This document shows, one piece after another, positions 17,476-22,655 of a DNA stretch of 22,655 nucleotides. The notes beneath the pieces were generated by a model. That model saw only the letters and a program-made list of their open reading frames with translations. It made no database searches and was not told the origin of the DNA. This DNA is from Segetibacter sp. (lineage in GTDB: Bacteria > Bacteroidota > Bacteroidia > Chitinophagales > Chitinophagaceae): contig JASLBT010000128.1 of the NCBI GenBank assembly GCA_030146445.1, positions 1 to 22,655 of the forward strand, written 5' to 3'. Made by a program: the position numbers and the translations under genes. The stretch's first letter is position 1. Each line of letters opens with the position of its first letter.

Positions 17476-17643
17476 TTGGTAATACAACGGGCACACGTTG
17501 AAGCAGGTGCTGTGCGGAAATGCCTGATGATTTGTAAAGAAGTCGAAAGATCACGATTAGCAGCAAACAGTTCGAGACAGCAATACCCGGTTTCGATAAA
17601 TTACCCGCGCACTTTCCGGGCCGTAAATGCATTGTTATGAAAG

Positions 17644-18111
17644 TTAACCCTGGTCGGTAACGACCACATTCCGGTTGAAGCTCTCCTGCAATGAAATAAA
17701 TGTTTCCGTTCTCTCGATCCCCCTTATCTTCTGAAGTTCATCGTGCAAAACATAACGCAACTGATTGATATCCTTACACACGATTTCGGCAAACATGCTA
17801 TAATTACCTGTAGTATAATTTAAACGGACGATTTGCGGAATCTTGTGCAATTCTTTTAAAACACTGTCGTAAAGGGAACTTTTCTCGAGATAGATGCCGA
17901 TAAAGGCGATTACGTCGTAGCCAAGTGCCTTCAGGTCAACATTCATCCTTGTACCTTTAACAATGCCGGCTTCCTGTAACTTTTTAATTCTAACATGGAT
18001 CGTACCGCCGGATACGAACAGCTTTTTACCCAGGTCGGCATAGGAGATCTCCGCAGTTTCCATCATCTCATAGATGATCTGGTAGTCAAGTTTGTCAAGA
18101 TTTAATTTCAT
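17644..18111 (-). CDS. Lrp/AsnC family transcriptional regulator
   Basis: The 155-residue protein has an N-terminal winged helix-turn-helix (about 5-60: LDYQIIYEMMETAEISYADLG, then VSGGTIHVRIKKLQEAGIV) and a C-terminal RAM effector-binding domain (about 68-145). Such proteins assemble into octamers and respond to amino acids. A perfect 20-bp inverted repeat lies 74 bp upstream of its ATG and may be its own site. It converges with the permease gene and is divergent from the tRNA-like RNA. The effector cannot be inferred. Confidence 0.92.
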   Translation of the reverse strand: MKLNLDKLDYQIIYEMMETAEISYADLGKKLFVSGGTIHVRIKKLQEAGIVKGTRMNVDLKALGYDVIAFIGIYLEKSSLYDSVLKELHKIPQIVRLNYTTGNYSMFAEIVCKDINQLRYVLHDELQKIRGIERTETFISLQESFNRNVVVTDQG

Positions 18112-18184
18112 TGCTATATAAGTTAGTATTGCTACAGGTTATCTAATGCCTCCCACAAATATTTGGAAAATTTCGAAACTTTAA

Positions 18185-18204
18185 AAATTTATCTTGATAA
18201 ATTT
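18185..18204. promoter_or_regulatory. candidate Lrp/AsnC-type operator
   Basis: AAATTTATCTTGATAAATTT has 9-bp arms with perfect symmetry around TT. AT-rich palindromes of this kind are typical Lrp-family sites, and it lies between the regulator gene and the RNA gene. Two further palindromes (CAAATATTTG at 18155-18164 and TTTCGAAA at 18171-18178) are nearby, which would suit a multi-site octamer. Confidence 0.5.
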
Positions 18205-18205
18205 G
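18198..18205 (+). promoter_or_regulatory. -7 promoter-like box for the tRNA-like RNA
   Basis: TAAATTTG is a full match to TAnnTTTG on the plus strand and overlaps the right arm of the inverted repeat at 18185-18204. A TTCG at 18172-18175 is 22 nt upstream, a little far for the -33 element. Transcription would start near 18210. Confidence 0.35.
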
Positions 18206-18253
18206 CAACATAACAGCGGTTTGCTTTAATATTGCATTATCAAATCATTCAAA

Positions 18254-18491
18254 CAGGCACAAGGCCTGGATACTGTGGGGTGATGAAACTTTTGGCAGAC
18301 ATGCCCTCTTGTCTCGGGGGTGAGGATCACAGGATAAACGTAGTGTAGAGCCGCTCTAATAGCAATATTAAGGCGACCAGGGTCGACCACTGAACTTTGC
18401 GCTACAGCTAACTGCCTCGTGGAGGTTCGACCCCTCCCCCTACAGCTGATAAAAGCCCTGAATAATTGCGAACCAATTATTCAGGGCTTTT
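18254..18491 (+). ncRNA. structured RNA with tRNA-like domain and very long variable region
   Basis: Positions 18274-18444 fold like a type II tRNA. The acceptor stem is TGTGGGG/CCCTACA (18274-18280 with 18438-18444, one G-T). A D-like arm is ATG/CAT (18283-18285 with 18300-18302). A 5-bp anticodon-like stem is CCCTC/GGGGG with the 7-nt loop TTGTCTC (18309-18315). The T arm is perfect: GGAGG/CCTCC with the canonical loop TTCGACC (18421-18437). Where a tRNA has 4-20 variable nucleotides there are 100 (18321-18420), themselves structured: GAGG/CCTC, TAG.TGTAG/CTACA.CTA, and TAATA-GCAA-TATTA capped by a GNRA tetraloop. No CCA is encoded and the discriminator is G. The D-like loop (14 nt) is too long for a normal tRNA. 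A CAGGC/GCCTG hairpin precedes it and a 13-bp terminator follows. It lacks the tmRNA 5' consensus and tag. I do not recognise the class. Confidence 0.55.
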
Positions 18492-18495
18492 TTAT
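18451..18495 (+). terminator. strong rho-independent terminator after the tRNA-like RNA
   Basis: A perfect 13-bp stem GCCCTGAATAATT/AATTATTCAGGGC (18455-18467 and 18475-18487) has a 7-nt loop and flanking AAAA/TTTT, then TTTTTTATTTT. It may also work in the minus direction (TTTT on that side). Confidence 0.9.
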
Positions 18496-18615
18496 TTTCC
18501 GGCATTTGCTAGCTATGATTTATGTCGCTACTCATTGAAGGAGACAATATTGCACGCTGCAAGGAATCAGTCCTCAAAAAATAAACTACGAAAATGTTTT
18601 TCGATTAAATAATTC

Positions 18616-18631
18616 ATCGTAATATTACGTT
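18616..18631. promoter_or_regulatory. ArsR operator, copy 1
   Basis: ATCGTAATATTACGTT contains the perfect 12-bp palindrome CGTAATATTACG (18618-18629) and ends 3 nt before the arsR ATG. A near-identical element precedes arsM. Confidence 0.65.
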
Positions 18632-18634
18632 AGA

Positions 18635-18964
18635 ATGGGAGCTACAAAATCATACGAATTCAGCATCAAGGAAAACAAACTGGCTAACATTGCAAAAGCC
18701 CTGGCGCACCCGGCAAGGATCGCAATATTAACACTGCTGGCGAAACGACAAACCTGTGTATGCGGAGACATCGTAGATGAATTACCACTCTCCCAAAGTA
18801 CAGTGTCGCAACACCTGAAGGAATTAAAAGCAGCGGGGTTGATCAAAGGAGAGATAGAAGGTGCAAAGGTTTGCTATTGCATTGATGCAAAAACCTGGAA
18901 ATCGGCACAGGCGTTAATAAATCAAATGTTCGAAACTTATAGGGACGGTAATGAATGTTGCTGA
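18635..18964 (+). CDS. arsR: ArsR-family arsenite-responsive repressor
   Basis: The 109-residue winged-helix protein has the metalloid-binding CVC motif (Cys41-Val-Cys43, in TCVCGDIVDELPLSQSTVSQHLKELKAAGLI), with the recognition helix SQSTVSQHLKEL straight after it. Extra Cys pairs sit at 80/82 and at the very end (NECC). In the family, As(III) binding to the Cys pair releases the operator. It is followed 55 bp later by arsM, and identical-type palindromes lie before both genes, so it likely represses itself and arsM. Confidence 0.9.
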   Translation: MGATKSYEFSIKENKLANIAKALAHPARIAILTLLAKRQTCVCGDIVDELPLSQSTVSQHLKELKAAGLIKGEIEGAKVCYCIDAKTWKSAQALINQMFETYRDGNECC

Positions 18965-18984
18965 CCTTTTTTTTGCCAAAATTA

Positions 18985-19000
18985 ATCGTAATATAACGAT
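18985..19000. promoter_or_regulatory. ArsR operator, copy 2
   Basis: ATCGTAATATAACGAT has perfect 5-bp arms ATCGT/ACGAT and shares its first 10 bases with copy 1. It lies 19 nt before the arsM ATG, in the arsR-arsM gap, and follows a T-rich stretch that could hold a promoter. Confidence 0.6.
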
Positions 19001-19019
19001 CATCCTAAAATTAAATAAC

Positions 19020-19868
19020 ATGGAAACGCTTAATGACATCAAAGAACTCGTAAAACAGAAATACTCAGAAATTGCTTTACAGGAAAAAGAGGTTAATCAA
19101 TCATCGTGTTGTGGCTCCGGCTGCTGCAGTACCGAGGTATACAATATTATGTCGGATAGTTACGATACAGTCGAAGGCTATAATGCTGATGCGGATTTAG
19201 GATTGGGTTGCGGCTTGCCGACTGAATTCGCCAAAATACAACAGGGCGATGTGGTCGTTGACCTGGGAAGTGGCGCAGGCAATGATGCGTTTGTTGCGCG
19301 TCATGAAACAGGAGAAACCGGCAAAGTAATTGGCATCGATTTTACCCCTGCGATGCTTGAGCGCGCGCGGCAAAACGCAGAGGTCAGAGGATATCACAAC
19401 GTAGAATTCAGGCAGGGGGACATCGAAAAAATGCCTGTTACCAGTGGTGTTGCGGATGTAATTGTGAGTAATTGCGTTTTAAACCTGGTACCAAATAAAG
19501 ATGGGGTGTTTAAGGAGATATTCAGGGTCTTGAAACCTGGCGGACACTTTAGTATTTCTGATATTGTCCTGGCCGGTGAATTACCGGATAAGATAAAACA
19601 GGCTGCGGAAATGTATGCCGGTTGTGTTGCAGGCGCCATTCAACAAAACGATTACCTGGGGCTCATAGAGAGCAATGGATTTACCGACATCACCGTACAG
19701 AAGTTAAAACCCATTCTTGTGCCCGACGATATACTGAGTAATTATTTGTCCGTGAACGAAATTGCTGAGTTCAGGCAGTCGGGCACCGGCATCCATAGCA
19801 TTACCGTTTACGCGGTTAAGCCAATAGAACAAAAAGCTGCGTGCTGTGGTCCGGACTGTTGTAAGTAA
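19020..19868 (+). CDS. arsM: arsenite S-adenosylmethionine methyltransferase
   Basis: The 282-residue enzyme transfers methyl groups from S-adenosylmethionine to As(III), giving methylated and volatile arsenicals. The SAM-binding motif is VVDLGSGAGNDAF (79-91). The three Cys expected to bind arsenic are Cys64 (GLGCGLP), Cys152 (VSNCVLNLVPNK) and Cys202 (YAGCVAGAI). Additional Cys pairs stand at 30-31/35-36 (SSCCGSGCCS) and 275-276/280-281 (AACCGPDCCK). The ATG at 19020 is preferred over one 23 codons upstream, since the earlier residues (MNVADLFFAKINRN) would overlap the arsR end and the second operator. A terminator follows. Confidence 0.93.
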   Translation: METLNDIKELVKQKYSEIALQEKEVNQSSCCGSGCCSTEVYNIMSDSYDTVEGYNADADLGLGCGLPTEFAKIQQGDVVVDLGSGAGNDAFVARHETGETGKVIGIDFTPAMLERARQNAEVRGYHNVEFRQGDIEKMPVTSGVADVIVSNCVLNLVPNKDGVFKEIFRVLKPGGHFSISDIVLAGELPDKIKQAAEMYAGCVAGAIQQNDYLGLIESNGFTDITVQKLKPILVPDDILSNYLSVNEIAEFRQSGTGIHSITVYAVKPIEQKAACCGPDCCK

Positions 19869-20520
19869 TAAACCGGACTGTTGAACCCGGTAAAATCTAA
19901 ACTTGTAAACGTAACTAATACGAGCGGTAGCCCTAACAAAGCACCGCTCTTATTTGTGAACGATATCCGGCTAACCTGTGCGCAGCAGTAAACACGCCAT
20001 ATCCCGGAGGGCTGGCTCAGCGGGCCGGATCGAACGAGATTCAAGAAATTAATTCAAGCTCGTCGGAAGCGACCGGATGTTTTTTGGTCGTAAATAGTTG
20101 CGCCTGTGCCGTCCGTCGAGCTGATAATGACTTTACGATGTTGGCAGAATTACCTGGCGTACTCAGGCATCAATACATCTTCCGGTTTGATGAACCTTTT
20201 ACCTGAGCTACTCCCCGTTCAACACAACGTTATACAGATGAACGAAATGCGACGCAACGATGACGCCACGAGAACCAATGCCGGTACCAAAAAACTGTCT
20301 CCGGTTGTGACTTTTATTCCGGGCTACGGTATACATTACCCGGGCAACAGAAGTATCAAAGTACAAGTGTGGCTTTCAGCCGGGAGCAACGATGAGGAAA
20401 AGGATCTGTACAACTCGTTACTGAATAAACAGCCTTTAATAACGACCGGACTTCACCAGCACTATGTTTGTACCAGGAATTGTAACTTGCCCCTTAACGT
20501 CGGTACTACAACAAAAACAT
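19869..20520. other. 652-bp region between arsM and the DUF1259 gene
   Basis: It holds the arsM terminator. An open frame from a GTG at 20106 runs to 20648 and overlaps the next gene by 128 bp. Its middle part (residues about 64-115, including TFIPGYGIHYPGN and QVWLSAGSNDEEK) has ordinary codon choice but no family I recognise, and it could be a decayed gene or chance. No promoter for the DUF1259 gene is clear. Confidence 0.4.
19922..19956 (+). terminator. rho-independent terminator of arsM
   Basis: GAGCGGT (19922-19928) pairs with ACCGCTC (19943-19949) around a 14-nt loop, followed by TTATTT. It lies 53 nt after the arsM stop codon. Confidence 0.65.
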
Positions 20521-21486
20521 ATGAAAATGAAAATAACCACCGTAGCGCGAACATCAATATTGCTGTTTGCGTTTCTTGCGGGCTCTATGGAAAGCTTATC
20601 TGCCCAGGAACGAACCAGGAAGAGAAACCGCGCCCAAGCCATGGTTGATACTGCGACCATTGAACGTGTTATGGGCTTGAAAGGCAAGTCGAATGAAGGC
20701 GAGTATAAGATTACCATCCCGCAAAATGACCTGAGTGTTACCGTTGACGGCTTCAAAATAGTTCCTGCTATGGGGTTGGGTACATGGGTAGCGTTTACGG
20801 GTACCCGGGACGGTGTAATGGTGATGGGTGATATTATTGTAACAGAGACAGATCTTAAACCGGTACAAGCAGAAGTTATCAGGCAAGGCCTTACGATCAC
20901 AGCTATCCATAATCACTTTGTACGTAATCATCCGAACATTATGTATATGCATATTGGTGGAACTGGAACGACTGAAGCGATTGCCGCTAAAGCAAAAGCC
21001 GTTCTTGATAAAGTGGAACAACTACGCGGCAACAATCCCGCCAAGGGAACTGCTTCTGCGGAAGCGGTTGCTAATAGTTTGAACACTGCTGAACTGGATC
21101 AATTGCTCGGCTATAAGGCAGAGATGAGTAAAGGAGTTTATAAATATACCATCGGACGACCGGATGTGAAGCTCAGGGAGCATGGTGTGCCGGTAAGCAC
21201 TTTCTTAGGTTTTAATACCTGGGCGGCTTTCCAGGGAACACCGGAGAAGGCAGCGGTTGCCGGCGACTTTACGATGCTTGAAGATGAAGTTGCACCGGTT
21301 ATAAAAGCACTGGTAGAAAATGGGATTGAAGTGGTTGCCGTTCACAATCACATGATAAAGGAACAACCACGCGTTTTTTTCCTTCATTACTGGGGCATCG
21401 GAACCGCACGACAGTTGGCTACAGGGTTGAGGGCCGCACTGGATCAAACCGGAAAAGGAAGAAAAACAGCACCCATGCAGATGTAG
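20521..21486 (+). CDS. exported protein with two DUF1259 (LppY/LpqO-type) domains
   Basis: The 321-residue protein has a signal peptide (MKMKITTVARTSILLFAFLAG, cleavage near LSA at residue 28). It is followed by two copies of the same roughly 125-residue domain (about 42-168 and 187-311). Each copy has (V)xxFTxMxxEDEV-like strands and an HNH motif: AIHNHFVRNHP at 128-138 and AVHNHMIKEQP at 273-283, then a conserved MHIGG or LHYWG. These are hallmarks of DUF1259, whose biochemical role is not established. The repeated His-rich motif suggests metal binding. The ATG at 20521 was chosen because an upstream in-frame start (20464) would put 19 residues before the signal peptide. Confidence 0.85.
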   Translation: MKMKITTVARTSILLFAFLAGSMESLSAQERTRKRNRAQAMVDTATIERVMGLKGKSNEGEYKITIPQNDLSVTVDGFKIVPAMGLGTWVAFTGTRDGVMVMGDIIVTETDLKPVQAEVIRQGLTITAIHNHFVRNHPNIMYMHIGGTGTTEAIAAKAKAVLDKVEQLRGNNPAKGTASAEAVANSLNTAELDQLLGYKAEMSKGVYKYTIGRPDVKLREHGVPVSTFLGFNTWAAFQGTPEKAAVAGDFTMLEDEVAPVIKALVENGIEVVAVHNHMIKEQPRVFFLHYWGIGTARQLATGLRAALDQTGKGRKTAPMQM

Positions 21487-21703
21487 TTTACGCCGCCGGC
21501 CGGCCGTTTTACTTGCAGGTTTCTTGTTTACTATGATCAAGATAAGATACGACTGGCTACTGCAAAGCTTACACCTTCATTGGCACCAGGCCTGCTGCGA
21601 CCAGGAGCGTCGCGGGCGTCGACTATTTAGCGAGCCAAAACCGTACTGATCCGGTCCGCCTTCAATAGTGCGGTCGGGTTTAGCTTAGCTGTATACCACA
21701 GAA

Positions 21704-21835
21704 TTATTCACCTGAAATTTCCCAAACGATCATGCGCTTATATTGTTTTCCCTGATATGGGTCATCGGTAGCACCTGTTCGTAAGCGCAGCCTTTGTTGT
21801 AAAGAGTTGTCAAGCTCAGGTTGTAAATTGTTCAT
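21704..21835 (-). CDS. putative 43-residue small protein
   Basis: The ORF starts MNNLQPELDNSLQQRLRLRT and ends KRMIVWEISGE. It is hydrophilic, without membrane segment or signal. It is preceded by GGGAGG with about 8 nt to the ATG, the best Shine-Dalgarno match in the window and rare in this phylum. A minus-strand terminator-like hairpin about 110 nt upstream would isolate it from other transcription. I do not recognise it; it could also be the intact start of a decayed gene. Confidence 0.35.
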   Translation of the reverse strand: MNNLQPELDNSLQQRLRLRTGATDDPYQGKQYKRMIVWEISGE

Positions 21836-21944
21836 TGGTGTTCCTCCCGTTGCACTTTCCAATGCAGTCGTGTTCGTGCAGCCCTGTTTTATTTGTCAGC
21901 CTCAGCTATAGCGTTAAAACGACCGCAATTTTGGGCATGAAAAA

Positions 21945-21976
21945 AGGGCCAGGATAAAAATCCAGCCCCGTTTAAT
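21945..21976 (-). terminator. possible minus-strand terminator
   Basis: On the minus strand GGGC-GGAT pairs with ATCC-GCCC (small internal loop) around TTTT, followed by TTTTTT. No minus-strand gene is recognised upstream of it. Confidence 0.4.
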
Positions 21977-22227
21977 CCAATATTCTATGAAAAACCGTGA
22001 TAAATATCGTAAAAATACTTGGACAATAGTAATAATACTATAAAGATTTTTTGGGTTACTTATTCACATCGGCGAAACTAACCCGTTTTTTAAGGGCTTT
22101 TAAGCTCCCAATGCCGCGGGATTGCATTTCTCGTTCAACTCATACTGCACTTTGCCCAGTTGACCTTATGACTGCGTGCATTGGTAATACCCCCGATTGC
22201 AATTATTGGCTGACGTTTCTATTTTGT

Positions 22228-22250
22228 TGTACTTGAAAAACGTAAGTACA
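22228..22250 (+). promoter_or_regulatory. inverted repeat upstream of the GQSN esterase gene
   Basis: TGTACTT and AAGTACA are perfect 7-bp arms with a 9-nt spacer, ending 13 nt before the ATG. This is the same geometry as the repeat before the alpha/beta hydrolase gene, but with a different sequence. It is a candidate operator. Confidence 0.35.
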
Positions 22251-22263
22251 GTCAATTACCAGC

Positions 22264-22655
22264 ATGAAGAAGCTTATACCGGCTCTGATAGCCGTTTTAT
22301 TATACGTTTACCCGAACGATGTGAACGGGCAGTCCAGAAATGTTTCGTTTTATCTCATCTTAGGCCAATCTAATACCGGCTGGACTCCGGCCAGCGGCAT
22401 GAATACCAGCCAGGCGGCAGCTTTTGGCGGTGCCGTTCCAAATACCCTGATGTGGAATCCGGGCGTTGGGGGGCATTTGGCAACCTGGCAGCCGTTGGTA
22501 GTGGGTAGGAATACCCGTTGTGAAAACTATGCAGATTCAACGCAGTTTGGACCCGAAGCTTCGCTAATGAAGAGTCTCCAAAATCAAAGTAACCAGCTAC
22601 GTTTGGTTTATAAGCAGGGGCAGGGAGGCACAACACTTGCCGGTGACTGGCGACC
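22264..22655 (+). CDS. secreted SASA/SGNH-type carbohydrate esterase, partial (3' end outside window)
   Basis: The 130 residues seen start with a signal peptide (MKKLIPALIAVLLYVYPNDVNG, cleavage near residue 22). They continue with YLILGQSNTGW (residues 30-40), the block I serine motif GQSN of sialate O-acetylesterase-like (PF03629) enzymes, with Ser36 as expected nucleophile. FGPEASLMKSL (about 95) and YKQGQGGTTLAGDW near the window edge also fit that family. Such enzymes remove acetyl groups from plant polysaccharides or sialic acids. The frame is open to the last base, so the catalytic His is not seen. Confidence 0.8.
   Translation, partial: MKKLIPALIAVLLYVYPNDVNGQSRNVSFYLILGQSNTGWTPASGMNTSQAAAFGGAVPNTLMWNPGVGGHLATWQPLVVGRNTRCENYADSTQFGPEASLMKSLQNQSNQLRLVYKQGQGGTTLAGDWR

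Larger units (their letters stand above)
18112..18634. other. 523-bp region holding a regulatory site and a structured RNA
   Basis: From left to right it holds the upstream region of the Lrp-type gene, an AT-rich inverted repeat (18185-18204), a TAAATTTG promoter-like box, the tRNA-like RNA (18254-18491) with its terminator, and the arsR promoter/operator. No protein-coding gene is supported. Confidence 0.7.
21487..22263. other. 777-bp region with small ORFs and hairpins only
   Basis: No long gene is present. It holds a 43-codon minus-strand ORF with a strong ribosome site (21704-21835), a hairpin at about 21945-21975 with a T tract in the minus direction, an 18-codon plus-strand ORF (21987-22043), a weak stem GGGTTA/TAACCC followed by T6 (22053-22091), and an inverted repeat before the last gene. 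A GC-rich stretch at 21585-21625 is faintly like the repeat at 8645-8700. Confidence 0.5.

Noticed and set aside
18254..18491. tmRNA or ordinary tRNA-Leu as identity of the structured RNA
   Set aside because: It lacks the tmRNA 5' consensus and any tag-peptide frame and is only 171 nt. As a tRNA it has the wrong discriminator, no normal anticodon context (T at position 37), and 100 extra nucleotides.
19990..20045. tRNA-like string (GGCTGGCTCAGCGGG) and a TTCGATCC match on the opposite strand
   Set aside because: No acceptor or T stem can be formed around them on either strand, so these are chance matches to D-arm and T-loop words.
22370..22636. 88-codon minus-strand frame at the right edge
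   Set aside because: It is antisense to the start of the GQSN esterase, which has a signal peptide and family motifs in an open plus-strand frame reaching the window end.
1..22655. CRISPR array, prophage, insertion sequence or defence system
   Set aside because: No regularly spaced direct repeats, transposase, integrase, reverse transcriptase, nuclease or toxin-antitoxin genes are present.

Overview
The window looks like a chromosomal segment of a Bacteroidota bacterium, probably of the Chitinophagaceae type. This is inferred from protein content (secreted lamin-tail protein with a gliding/T9SS-style C-terminus, CarB C-terminus without an MGS domain, SPASM radical SAM protein, GPVN-type RND exporter), from AT-rich leaders without Shine-Dalgarno sites, and from several TAnnTTTG-like -7 promoter boxes placed 10-20 nt before start codons. 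No phage, insertion sequence or CRISPR array is visible, so this is mostly an ordinary core/accessory region with interesting non-coding pieces.

Layout. 177-1370 (-): the C-terminal half of the carbamoyl-phosphate synthase large subunit as a free-standing gene with its own promoter. 1841-4189 (+): 12-helix RND/MMPL exporter. 4603-5526 (+): PfkB-family kinase with a good terminator. 5653-8265 (-): 870-residue secreted lamin-tail-domain protein. 8360-8516 (+): short leader transcript (16-codon peptide plus terminator) lying before asd (8762-9751, aspartate-semialdehyde dehydrogenase), here proposed as a transcription attenuator. 10028-10930 (+): SPFH/prohibitin-like protein. 10960-12822 (-): small membrane protein, GH25 lysozyme and an unknown 175-residue protein. 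12961-17475 (+): SPASM radical SAM protein, alpha/beta hydrolase, family 2 glycosyltransferase and an orphan DppC-like permease. 17644-18111 (-): Lrp/AsnC regulator. 18254-18491 (+): a structured RNA with a tRNA-like acceptor/T-arm domain and a very strong terminator. 18635-19868 (+): arsR-arsM arsenic response pair with two copies of a palindromic operator. 20521-21486 (+): tandem DUF1259 exported protein. 22264 to the end (+): start of a GQSN-type (SASA/SGNH-like) esterase, cut by the window edge.

How the parts fit. arsR and arsM form a self-contained arsenite sensing and methylation unit. The leader before asd encodes a Thr/Ile/Lys-rich peptide, and these are end products of the pathway Asd feeds. 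The hydrolase and glycosyltransferase are 21 bp apart and may be co-transcribed. The other genes look functionally independent. The items most worth a second look are the asd leader, the 171-nt tRNA-like RNA, and the split carB.
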